This document shows, one piece after another, positions 54,744-63,125 of a DNA stretch of 64,000 nt. The stretch is taken from positions 1 through 64,000 of the forward strand of contig NZ_VZPL01000026.1 in the NCBI RefSeq assembly GCF_008801575.1. Direction: 5' to 3'. Origin of the DNA: Xanthomonas cissicola (GTDB lineage Bacteria > Pseudomonadota > Gammaproteobacteria > Xanthomonadales > Xanthomonadaceae). The position numbers were made by a program, and so were the translations under genes. The stretch's first letter is position 1. Every line of letters starts with the position of its first letter. The notes beneath the pieces were generated by a model. It was not told the DNA's origin and made no database searches. It worked only from the letters and a program-made list of their open reading frames with translations.

Positions 54744-55559
54744 ATGCACAACTGCCCATCCAGCTCCCTTGTCCAGACGTGCGCCCAGGCGCCGACCCCG
54801 CGGCGGCGCGCCGCGCGCTGGTGGACCGCGGCGCTCGCCTTCGGTCTGGTCGCGCTCACCCCGGTGGCGCTCGCCGGCCCGTACAAGATCTTTGGCAACC
54901 ACTATGCGTGGGTGAACAATTTCAACGATCCCAACAACATCATCCAGGGCACGTTCGGCACCGGCAGTACGCCGGAGTTGACGGTCACCTTCAACTTCGC
55001 CGACTACAACCTCTACGGCTATCCCGCGATCGTGCGCGGCTGGCATTACGACTGGAATCCGACCACCGACACGCTGTTCCCAAGCAGATCTCCTCGATCA
55101 GCTCGCTGCCATTCAAATTCAATTACAGCGCAGGCGGCACCAATTTGGCCGGTGATTTCGCCTACGACATCTTCTTTCGCTGGGACACCGCAAAGGGCCA
55201 ATCCGCAGCTGGAAGTGATGATCTGGGGCGACCACAATTCCTGGCCGGTCGGCACCGTGACCGCGACCAAGGTCATCACCGCGGGCGGGCGTACCTTCGA
55301 CCTGTGGGAAGGCTTCAATTCCGGCGCCGGCTATTACGTCTACACCTTCATCCCGACCGGGACCGCCGGCCAGCCGACGCTGAAGACCAGCGGCAGCCTC
55401 AACGTGGATGCCAAGCCGTTTCTGACCTGGCTGCAGAACAACCGCTCCAAGGATGGCCGCTACAGCAACAGCATGTATCTGCATGCGGCCGAAGCGGGCT
55501 TTGAAGTGGTACGCGGCAATGGATGGGCCAAGGTCAGCGCGACCTTGGATGCGAAGTAA
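54744..55559 (+). CDS. GH12-like secreted glucanase with two compensating frameshifts
   Basis: The frame is open for 271 aa from ATG 54744, with a signal peptide ending VALA (~residue 44). The flanks fit GH12 (endoglucanase/xyloglucanase): nucleophile candidate Glu157 in QLEVMIWGDHNSWPVG and acid/base candidate Glu254 in EAGFEVVRG. Residues ~113-150 do not fit, but the next frame over 55081-55193 reads PKQISSISSLPFKFNYS…AGDFAYDIFFRWDTAK, which is what the family needs there. A one-base loss in the CCC run near 55080 and a one-base gain in the GGG run near 55195 explain this. The product as read would have a scrambled core strand and is probably inactive. Both sites are homopolymers, so sequencing error must be excluded. 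Confidence 0.8.
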   Translation: MHNCPSSSLVQTCAQAPTPRRRAARWWTAALAFGLVALTPVALAGPYKIFGNHYAWVNNFNDPNNIIQGTFGTGSTPELTVTFNFADYNLYGYPAIVRGWHYDWNPTTDTLFPSRSPRSARCHSNSITAQAAPIWPVISPTTSSFAGTPQRANPQLEVMIWGDHNSWPVGTVTATKVITAGGRTFDLWEGFNSGAGYYVYTFIPTGTAGQPTLKTSGSLNVDAKPFLTWLQNNRSKDGRYSNSMYLHAAEAGFEVVRGNGWAKVSATLDAK

Positions 55560-55577
55560 GCGCAGCCGCAGCGGTGT

Positions 55578-55618
55578 TGTGCGTGTCGGCGGTACCGGTC
55601 GGCACGCACACGGTTTTT
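55578..55618 (+). terminator. Terminator after the GH12 gene
   Basis: TGTGCGTG (55578-55585) pairs with CACGCACA (55603-55610) over a 17-base loop that contains the small palindrome CGGTACCG. CGG and TTTTTG follow. It lies 18 bases after the stop. Confidence 0.75.
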
Positions 55619-55951
55619 GTCAAAGTTGGACAAGTCGCCGCCTGTGCGTTGTTCGCTAGCGACTATCGGCGCAGCTCGTTGCGCACATGACAGCGACGTG
55701 GCGTGTGTGGCGCATGTCGCTTCGGTATCGGATTTCGAATGAGCTCACGGTGAGCGATGTGCATGGATGACTGCATCTGCGCGGCATGTGGTCGCGTACG
55801 TGCTGGTGCGCAGATCTGGAGCGGCTAACACTGTGCCGCTAAACGGGCGGTGCGGGTGTCAAGAACATCGGAACGGCTGAGCGCTGCATGCCGACGCCAC
55901 GCACCAGCCGCGCATGCCTGGCAGCTGCGCGGATCGTGTGTTCGGACGCTG
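55619..55951. other. Intergenic region, nothing recognised
   Basis: About 330 bases between the GH12 terminator and the end of the broken PL4 gene on the other strand. No gene or signal is supported. Confidence 0.5.
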
Positions 55952-57578
55952 CTATAACGCCACCAGCTGGATGCTGTCGAACACGATTGCCGGGCTGAGG
56001 TAACCGTTGTCCGGGAGCCGGAGGCAATGCCGATCTCGATGCGGTTGTTGCCGGCCTGCAAGGCAGAGGCGGGGATGTCCACTTCGTACAGGGTGTTGTT
56101 GCCACGCGCAGTGCCGCGCGTGATGCCGCGTGTCTTTGGTTACGTGGGCGCGGCAGGCACCGGGCCGTTCCAGCGTGCATCCACGCTGATCTGCGGACGT
56201 GCGCTGCCCTGTGCCAACGGCACGAAGATACGCAGGCGATAGCCGCGCACCTCGTTGGCGGGCAGGGTGAAGTCGATCCGGCTCAGGGTGTTGATGCCGC
56301 GCCACTGCATCGCCGGAAAGCTGCTCAGGCTGCTCGATCCCACGGTGTAGGTCACCGCAGACCAGTGCATGCGCGCATCGGAAGGGTGCGCCCGCGGTAA
56401 CAGGTCCGCATATCTGAACCCTGCCGGCGTGCCATCGGGAATGCCGATCTGCCACTTCACCATGCCCGGCAAAACGACTGCCTGCAGTGCGGCGTGCGCA
56501 GTGGCGCCGGCGGAAACCTCGATGTTGCGTTGTGCGACGTCCAGTTCGTTCTGGTAGAGCGTCATGCGATAGCTGCCCGGGCGAACACCCGTCACCTGGT
56601 AGTCCCCACTGCCGTCGGCGGTGGCCCAGTACTGCGCTTGCGCATTGCGCAGACCGATGACGGCCGGCTGGCCCGGCAACACGCCGCCGACGTGCCCGCT
56701 CACTGCGCCGCGCCCGCTTGCCGGCAAATAACCGCTCAGGCCCAGCGTGGCATCAATGAAGGCGGTGTCCAGTTGCGCACTCGACGGCGAGCTCCCATCG
56801 GTGAACAGCAGCCCGTACACACCGTGCAGGCCGCCGCGAAACGCTTCGGTCTGGGTGTGATCGGAATACATGTAGTGATAGAGCTCATGCGTCACGCTGG
56901 TCTTCTGTGTCGCGATGTCCTTGAAGAACGGGCCGCCCGCGCTGCGCTCGCGGTTGCCCATCAGCATGAACACGGCAACGCCAGAGCCGCTGACGCCATG
57001 AACCTGGTCGTCATCATTCGACTGGCGGAATAGAACTTGGAACTGCTGCGCCCATCCGGCAATAGAAAGACATCGTTGCTTTCGATCGCTTTGCCGACAT
57101 TGGAATCGGGCTCCTGCTGCGCATTCGGCAACGTGGACACGTTCAAGCGGGCGACGAAGCGCAATTCGCACACCGGCATCAAGCTTGGCGCATCGGTGGC
57201 CATGTAGATCGCGTTGCGGCCCTTGCGCGCGATGTAGTACTGGACCAAGTCGCCGGCCTTGGCCGACACCACGATCGTCTCGCCAACGATGCGTGCATCT
57301 ACACTGGCACTGCCCAGCCCCGAAGCGATGTGCGAGCCCTTCGATTCGGTGGTCTGCAGTTCGTTGTCGCGATAGCGCATCGAGACGATGTCGCAATTCC
57401 GGGCATCGACCGCAAACACCAGCTCGGCGCCGCTGTCGACGATCACGCGGTCGCCGCTGCGGCTGATCCCGAAGTCGGCCAGCGCAGGTGCGCTGACGCC
57501 GGCATAGAGCAGCAGCGCACAGGCGAAGGTATGTGGACGATTGCGAGGCACGCGGGTGAGTGTCCGGAAGCAAGGCAT
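55952..57578 (-). pseudogene. Rhamnogalacturonan lyase (PL4), broken by three lesions
   Basis: Secreted pectin-degrading enzyme. The start at 57578 (MPCFRTLTRVPRNRPH…) gives a signal peptide ending ALA, then GISRSGDRVIVDSG…LVFAVDARNCDIVSMRYRD as in PL4. The frame breaks near 57020-57035, after SSSKFYSAS, and resumes one frame over as QSNDDDQVHGVSGSG, with the family's GGPFFKDI and THELYHYMYSDHTQTEAFRG. The fibronectin-like and carbohydrate-binding domains follow (GTPAGFRYADLLPR). An in-frame TAA stands at 56140-56142 and another frame change at about 56008-56025 before PAIVFDSIQLVAL and the natural stop. Three independent lesions make this a genuine pseudogene rather than a sequencing slip. 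Confidence 0.92.
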
Positions 57579-57909
57579 GGTCGCGATGCGTGCGCGCGAT
57601 GCCAGGCGAGTGCTGAAGACGGAGACTGTGCGCACTGCTCGAAATTCCAGCGATCAAGGGTGGAGTCGTTGGTTGCTTGCGGGCATCGCTGACTGTCGCC
57701 ACAGTGGGCAACTGCAATTAGCAGTTCTGGCGGCCGCCATGAAGAGGCTACCAAACGTCGAGAGCCGTTGTCGGTTGGCGTGGAGGGCAGACGGCAACCG
57801 CGCTGCACGAGCGGGACATGCCGCACGGATCAGCGGCCGCTTGGGGCCTGGCAGTGAACGCAGTCGCCTTGCCAACTGCTTCTGCGACGCATCGACGTCG
57901 TTGCACGGC
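57579..57909. other. Intergenic region, nothing recognised
   Basis: About 330 bases between the PL4 pseudogene start and the end of the GRAM-like gene, both on the minus strand. It should hold the PL4 promoter, but none was identified. Confidence 0.5.
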
Positions 57910-58263
57910 TCAGCGCAAGGCATCTCGCGCCGAGGCGATGTCCGCCATCCAATGCGTGCGCTTGCCGATCACGAAGCGGTATTGGTTTCCGTCATCCAGC
58001 CGGACTGCCAGCGATGTCGGCGCGATCGGCAGCAGGCCGAACAGGCGCGTCCAGCAGGGCTGCATCGCCACGATCTGCCGCAACGGCAGGCTCAGCGACT
58101 GGCACTGCACATTGAATGCATGCGGCTGAAACAGCAGCGCATCTGCGGTGAGAATCAGGCGTCCGCCCACCGCTTCCATGCCACGCTGCAGATTGGCAGG
58201 TGCCTGGCGTAGCACCGCACGATCGATCGAACGCAAGCCGCTACCGTGGAAGAGCGAGCTCAC
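57910..58263 (-). CDS. GRAM-like domain protein
   Basis: 117 aa from a GTG (VSSLFHGSGLRSIDRAVLRQ); the start is uncertain because no good ribosome-binding site is visible, and ATG 58179 is the next option. The pattern LILTADALLFQPHAFN…LSLPLRQIVAM…GLLPIAPTSLAVRLDDGNQY RFVIGKR is that of a GRAM/PH-like beta domain: a strand pair, the 'L-x-I' connecting strand, then a hydrophobic loop and a KR-W helix. Such small GRAM proteins often associate with membranes. No operon partner suggests the role. Confidence 0.65.
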   Translation of the reverse strand: MSSLFHGSGLRSIDRAVLRQAPANLQRGMEAVGGRLILTADALLFQPHAFNVQCQSLSLPLRQIVAMQPCWTRLFGLLPIAPTSLAVRLDDGNQYRFVIGKRTHWMADIASARDALR

Positions 58264-58528
58264 GGTCGTGCAGCGGCGAGGTGGGCGCGTGGCATGTGCC
58301 GGGGCAAGACGCCAAGGCGGCAAAGCGCTGTCAGGAGCGAAACCGAGAGCATGCGATAGGCCTTGTGGGAAACAGCACTAGAGCGAAGGCCGCCAGCAAG
58401 ATGCGGCAGGACGCCATGACGGCACATCGCCTGCGCACAGCAGCCAAGCGGTGCGCCGGTCCCCGCTGCGCCGGTACACCAACGATGAAAGACCATGCTC
58501 AGGTGGCGCTTGAGCAACCACCGCACGC

Positions 58529-59809
58529 CTACTTCAGATAGGCGCGCGGCAGCGGGCCGGCCTGCTGCATGTAGCGGTCGCGCAGCTCGCTCTGGCGCGA
58601 TCGCATCGGCATGTCGCGGCCGCCCAGCCAGACCTGCTCGGCATAATGCGCCACATCCAGCGGGTCGCCTTCCCACAGCACCAGATCGGCCTGCTTGCCG
58701 ACCGCAATGCTGCCGATGCGATCGCCCACGCCGAAGATGTCCGCCGGCACGCGGGTCAGACCGGCCAGGCCGGATTCCCATGGCAAGCCATTGGCGACCG
58801 CATTGCCGGCCAGCTGGCGCAGTTTGCGCGCGTTGTGCGAGGCATCGCCGTTCTGGGTAAAGCTGACCTCCACACCGGCAGCGCGCAGACGTGCGGCGTT
58901 TTCCAGCGTCGCGCCAATCTGGTCGAAGGTCGATGGCAGATCCGCCAGCGCGTCGACCAACACCGGGACCTTGGCCTGCGCCAGTTGTGGCGCGAGCTTC
59001 CAGGCCTCGGCGCCGCCGGCAATGGCAATGCGCACCTTTTCGCGCTGCGCCCAGCGCAATAGCTGGCGGATGTCGGCTGCGCGTTCCACCTGCACCACGA
59101 TGCGACCCCGGCCGGCCAGATAGTTTGCGAGTACCCCGCGTCCAACCGGGGTCAGCAATGCGTGCGGCGAATCGGCCGGGATACGTCCGCGTGCTTCGGC
59201 GACCAGTTGATCCAGCAACATCCATTGCGCCGCGCGCGAGCTGCCGGTGAGATCGGACGCCGCTGCACCGATGCGAACAAACAAGGCATGCGGGCCTATC
59301 GGATCCGGACTGCCATCCAACCGCACGATGCCGCCCTGGCCAGCGATGAAGGCGCCACTGGTGGTCGCCCCCAACGCGGTGAAGCCGATGCCCTCCACGC
59401 GGGCCACCGGCACCAGCACCGAGTCGGGGTTGTAGGCCAGGCCGACGTCGAATTCCGGGCGCATCGGTTGATCGGCCAATTTGACGCCGCTGTCCACGGT
59501 GCTTTCTTCGCCAGAGACTTCTTCGATACCGATCTCGGTGATGCCGCCGAACAAGGCCGGCGTCAGTGGGCGGCCTTTTGCTTCGACCACGTGGCCGTCG
59601 GTGGGTACTGCCAGGTTGCGGCCGATGGCGCGAATCACGCCGCCCTGCACCAGCACGTCGGTGTTCTGCAGAGTGCCTTGCGCGGTGGCCGTGTGCACGG
59701 TGGCGCCGCGAATCAACACCTGCTGCCCGAAGGCCGGCAATGCCAGCGTGGCCATCACCAGCGCCGCGATCGTGCGTAGACGCGGGCGCACAACGGTTGC
59801 GCGGCTCAT
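58529..59809 (-). CDS. Amidohydrolase-family protein without metal motif
   Basis: 426 aa; AGGAGG lies 7 bases before the start, inside the preceding gene, with which it overlaps by ATGA. A signal peptide ends LPAFG. The composite amidohydrolase sandwich is intact at both ends (GATVHTATAQGTLQNTDVLV and GVGDRIGSIAVGKQADLVLW). Where the family has a xPGLIDxHxH metal motif, this protein reads PLTPALFGGITEIG (from residue 81), so both histidines are gone, and the later metal His and Asp are not evident. It is probably not a hydrolase on its own and may be a structural partner of the upstream enzyme. Confidence 0.82.
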   Translation of the reverse strand: MSRATVVRPRLRTIAALVMATLALPAFGQQVLIRGATVHTATAQGTLQNTDVLVQGGVIRAIGRNLAVPTDGHVVEAKGRPLTPALFGGITEIGIEEVSGEESTVDSGVKLADQPMRPEFDVGLAYNPDSVLVPVARVEGIGFTALGATTSGAFIAGQGGIVRLDGSPDPIGPHALFVRIGAAASDLTGSSRAAQWMLLDQLVAEARGRIPADSPHALLTPVGRGVLANYLAGRGRIVVQVERAADIRQLLRWAQREKVRIAIAGGAEAWKLAPQLAQAKVPVLVDALADLPSTFDQIGATLENAARLRAAGVEVSFTQNGDASHNARKLRQLAGNAVANGLPWESGLAGLTRVPADIFGVGDRIGSIAVGKQADLVLWEGDPLDVAHYAEQVWLGGRDMPMRSRQSELRDRYMQQAGPLPRAYLK

Positions 59810-61206
59810 CGTGCCACCTCCTGGCCAAGCATGAAGTCCGACACCGGCTGCAGTGCGCGATTGTGCCGGTCGTAGACCTGCGCGCCGTCGATATACACCT
59901 GTTCGGCCAGCGCATACGAACTGAAAGGGTTGCCGTTCCACACCACCACATCGCCCATCTTGCCCGGCTCCAGTGCGCCGGTCTGCTGCCCGATCCCCAG
60001 CGCCTTGGCGGCATTGCTGGTGAGCCAGCGGATGGCGCGTTCCGGCGGGATCTCCATGCCACTGCGGCGCGCGTTGGCGATCACCTTGGCGGCTTCCTGG
60101 TTGAGCCGCTGGATGCCTTCTTCCGAATCCGAGTGCACGATGGCGCAGCTATTGGCCGGGCGATCGACCAATGCGATGTTTTCCTGGATGCCGTCGAAGG
60201 CTTCCATCTTGAAGCCCCACCAGTCGGCCCACAGCGCGCCGCAGACGTTGTCCTGCGCCAGGCGGTCGGCCAGCTTGTACGCCTCCACGCCGTGATGGAA
60301 GGCGGCAATGTGGAAGCCGAACTCCTTGGACAGATCCAGCATGGTCGCCATCTCATCGGCGCGGTAGCAGTGGATGTGCACGCGGATATCGCCGTTGATG
60401 GCACCGGCCAGTGTGTCGAGCTTGAGATCGCGCTTGCCGCCGGCATCGCCGCTGCTGTCGTTGTCGCCGCCGCGGCTCCACCAATGGCGCTTCTTGGCGG
60501 TTTTCTTTTTCGGTGCGTTCTTCTGCAGATACTCGGCCGCGTCGATGAACGCAGCGCGATAGCCGGCCACGTTGCCCATGCGCGTGCCGGGACCACCTTT
60601 CTGGCCGTACACGCGTTTGGGGTTTTCGCCACAGGCCATTTTCAGCCCCCATGGTGCACCGGGGAATTTCATGCCCTGGTAGGTGGTGGAGGCGACGTTC
60701 TTGAGCGTGACGCCGCGCCCGCCGATCAGATTGGCCGAGCCCGGCAACACCTGCAGCGAGGTGATGCCGCCGGCCAGCGCCGTACCGAAGCCGGGGTCCT
60801 GCGGCCAGATCGAGTGCTCGGCCCACACGTTGGGCGTCACCGGTGCGGTCATCTCGTTGCCGTCGCTATGCGCGCTGACGCCCGGGCTGGGATACACGCC
60901 CAGATGCGAGTGCACATCGATGATGCCGGGCGTCACCCACTTGCCGGTGCCGTCGATACGGCGCACGTCTGCGGGCGCCTTGAGCGCCTTGCCCACCGCA
61001 GCCACCTTGCCATCGCGCAGCAGCACGTCGGCATCGTCCAGCCGCTCGCCGGTGCCGGTGAGCACGGTGGCGTGCTGGATCAGCACCGGAGCGGACGCGA
61101 GCGCGCGATAGGTGCTGGGGTAGGGATCTTGCACGAAGCGCGATGCCGCCGACGCAGGCCCGCACAGCACCGCCGCGCCCAGCGCGGCGAACAGGATGGA
61201 ACGCAT
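59806..61206 (-). CDS. Secreted metal-dependent amidohydrolase
   Basis: 466 aa starting MRSILFAALGAAVLCGPASA, a signal peptide, with GGGGAAA upstream. Metal motif HSH (His99, His101, in GIIDVHSHLG), HIHCYRADEM, FHHGVEAYK and HSDSEEGI line up with the imidazolonepropionase-like/prolidase-like amidohydrolases; the C-terminal GALEPGKMGDVVVWNG closes the sandwich domain. A Lys-rich insert (KKKTAKKRHWWSRGGDN) sits at ~240-260. Periplasmic enzymes of this type cut cyclic amides or C-terminal dipeptides, but the substrate cannot be told from sequence. It is translationally coupled to the motif-less paralogue. Confidence 0.88.
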   Translation of the reverse strand: MRSILFAALGAAVLCGPASAASRFVQDPYPSTYRALASAPVLIQHATVLTGTGERLDDADVLLRDGKVAAVGKALKAPADVRRIDGTGKWVTPGIIDVHSHLGVYPSPGVSAHSDGNEMTAPVTPNVWAEHSIWPQDPGFGTALAGGITSLQVLPGSANLIGGRGVTLKNVASTTYQGMKFPGAPWGLKMACGENPKRVYGQKGGPGTRMGNVAGYRAAFIDAAEYLQKNAPKKKTAKKRHWWSRGGDNDSSGDAGGKRDLKLDTLAGAINGDIRVHIHCYRADEMATMLDLSKEFGFHIAAFHHGVEAYKLADRLAQDNVCGALWADWWGFKMEAFDGIQENIALVDRPANSCAIVHSDSEEGIQRLNQEAAKVIANARRSGMEIPPERAIRWLTSNAAKALGIGQQTGALEPGKMGDVVVWNGNPFSSYALAEQVYIDGAQVYDRHNRALQPVSDFMLGQEVAR

Positions 61207-61345
61207 GGATTTCCCCGGTAAAACGAAAACGTCAGCCGCCAACCTAGTCGTCGGCGGCGTGCTTGCCAAGTGCTGGAGGTCGAGAGCGGCGGGCTCATCA
61301 CATGCACCCGTGCATGCTATGCCGAATTCGTCAGGGGGTGTGCCG

Positions 61346-61906
61346 ATGATTGCCAAAACAGAGCGCAACAAGCAGGCCGATGTGGTGTTGGCTTTCTGGG
61401 AGCTGGCCGGTGCGGCCCGCTGGTTCACGCACAACGATGCCTTCGATGCCAATTTTCGGCAGCACTTCAGTGAGCAGCATTTCGCCGCCGCACGGGGCGA
61501 GTACGCGCAGTGGATGGCGCGCGCCGAAGACGCACTGGCCTTGCTGATCCTGCTGGATCAATTTCCACGCAATGCGTTCCGCGGCAGCGCGCATGCCTAT
61601 GCCACCGATGGCCTGGCACTGCGGCACGCCAAACAGGCGCTCGCCAGCGGCTTCGATCAACAGGTGTCGGCGCAACTGCGCCTGTTTTTCTATCTGCCCT
61701 TCGAGCATGCCGAAGACGCCGATGAGCAGGCGCGCGCGGTGCAGCTGATCACTGCACTGGGCGATGCGCAGACCACCCATTGGGCGTTGGAGCATCAGCG
61801 CATCATTGAGCGCTTTGGCCGCTTCCCGCACCGCAATGCGGTGCTGGGACGTGAGACCACCGCAGAAGAGCAGCAGTTTCTGGATGACGGGAGATTTGCC
61901 GGTTGA
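61346..61906 (+). CDS. DUF924 family protein
   Basis: 186 aa, ATG 61346 with GGGGG 8 bases upstream. An all-helical TPR-like protein with the family's landmarks: VVLAFWELAGAARWFTHNDA near the start, LALLILLDQFPRNAFRGS in the middle and RFPHRNAVLGRETTAEEQQF at the end. The biochemical role of DUF924 is not established. It is transcribed away from the amidohydrolase pair, and no partner gene is visible. Confidence 0.9.
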   Translation: MIAKTERNKQADVVLAFWELAGAARWFTHNDAFDANFRQHFSEQHFAAARGEYAQWMARAEDALALLILLDQFPRNAFRGSAHAYATDGLALRHAKQALASGFDQQVSAQLRLFFYLPFEHAEDADEQARAVQLITALGDAQTTHWALEHQRIIERFGRFPHRNAVLGRETTAEEQQFLDDGRFAG

Positions 61907-62059
61907 AGACCGGCATCGGCCATCTGCATGCCGATGCTCGAAGTCTGCTGCGCAGCGTGGGTAACCACAGTGTGACCGCCGGGCAGAAGCGGGCATCGCA
62001 ACGCAGAAGATTTCGCCATGCCCATGCCGCACCAGGCAGTGCGCCAGCAGTCAAGGCGA

Positions 62060-62929
62060 TCAGCAGCCGCCCGGCAATGCTTCCGAACGCCAGCTGGGGC
62101 CTTCGCCGAGCAGCAGATAAAACCCGTAACTTTCGTAGCCGCTTTCGGCCAGCACGAAATCGAGCGTGCTGTTGCCGTCGATATCGCCGAATTGCAGCAG
62201 ATGCGTGCGCAGCGGCAGGTCTTCGCAATCGTCGCAGCCGCTGGCAGCGTGACCCTTGCGGAACTGCCAACGGCTGCCGTCATGCTCGAAGATCGCAAGG
62301 ACGACGAGCACGCCGGTCGGGTTGTCCGGGTTGCCGGTCTCGATCGGATGGTTGGAGGTCAGGATCGCCACGCGTCGCTGCGGTTGCTGCGTATCGGTGA
62401 CGATCTGCAGCGCCGCCAGATCCTGCGCGCGATCGGTATTGAACGCGGCCAGCGCCTGCGCCAGGGCTGCCGGCTTGACGCGCTTGCGCAGCTGCGCGGT
62501 GTTGTTCACCTGGGCGAACAGCTCGGCCTGTTCGCTGGTGGTGGCGGCGCGGCCGGCAAAGCGCTTGCCGGGATTCACATCCACGGTCGACAGCAGCGGC
62601 GAATCGGACAGCGTGGGGTTGCCCTTGATGCGCAGCTTCGCGGTGCCGCCGCACATGCTGTTGTCGTCCACCGTCAGTGCCGCAAGCCGCACGTTGCCCG
62701 TGGAAACGCCTGCGTTGAAGACCTGCAAAGGCTGGCCCAGCAGCGCCTTGGGCAGGGTCGATTCCTTGGCGACGTCCTTGCCGAGCCAGAGCGGGATGTA
62801 TTCCAGCGGATCGTCGGTCGGTTGGTTGTCGTAGGTCTGGACCAATAGCACCGCGCGCGACGGTTCGGCAGCGTGGGTGGCCAACGGCAGCAGCGCGGCC
62901 AGGGCGACAGAGAGCAGGCGGGTATGCAT
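62060..62929 (-). CDS. Secreted protein of unknown function
   Basis: 289 aa with a signal peptide (MHTRLLSVALAALLPLATHA). The C-terminal FGDIDGNSTLDFVLAESGYE resembles an FG-GAP or EF-hand-like calcium loop (D-x-D-x-N-x-x-x-D). Four Cys in or near pairs (SMCGG, SGCDDCED) and a final Cys suggest disulphides and a periplasmic or extracellular location. The N-terminal part (VDDNSMCGGTAKLRIKGNPT) matches nothing I recognise. The terminator at 62962-62989 separates it from the upstream gene, so it is its own transcription unit. Confidence 0.8.
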   Translation of the reverse strand: MHTRLLSVALAALLPLATHAAEPSRAVLLVQTYDNQPTDDPLEYIPLWLGKDVAKESTLPKALLGQPLQVFNAGVSTGNVRLAALTVDDNSMCGGTAKLRIKGNPTLSDSPLLSTVDVNPGKRFAGRAATTSEQAELFAQVNNTAQLRKRVKPAALAQALAAFNTDRAQDLAALQIVTDTQQPQRRVAILTSNHPIETGNPDNPTGVLVVLAIFEHDGSRWQFRKGHAASGCDDCEDLPLRTHLLQFGDIDGNSTLDFVLAESGYESYGFYLLLGEGPSWRSEALPGGC

Positions 62930-62961
62930 TGCAGCGATGTCCTTGTGCAGGTCGATCCATG

Positions 62962-62989
62962 AAAAAACGGACGCTCAGGGAGCGCCCGT
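62962..62989 (-). terminator. Terminator after the glutaredoxin-rhodanese gene
   Basis: Read on the minus strand, ACGGGCGCT and AGCGTCCGT form a 9-bp stem (one G-T pair) with a CCCTG loop, followed directly by TTTTTT. It lies about 135 bases after the gene's stop and just before the next gene's start. Confidence 0.85.
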
Positions 62990-63125
62990 TTCGGTATGCG
63001 GTGTGCCGGCCTAGCCTGCTTCTGAGCAAGCTGCGCTCACGCGGTTGTCGCAAGTGCGGCAGTCTGCAGAGGAGCATGACCGGTGAGCGGCAGCCGCGAC
63101 CGTGCGACTACCGCTGATGTCTTGC

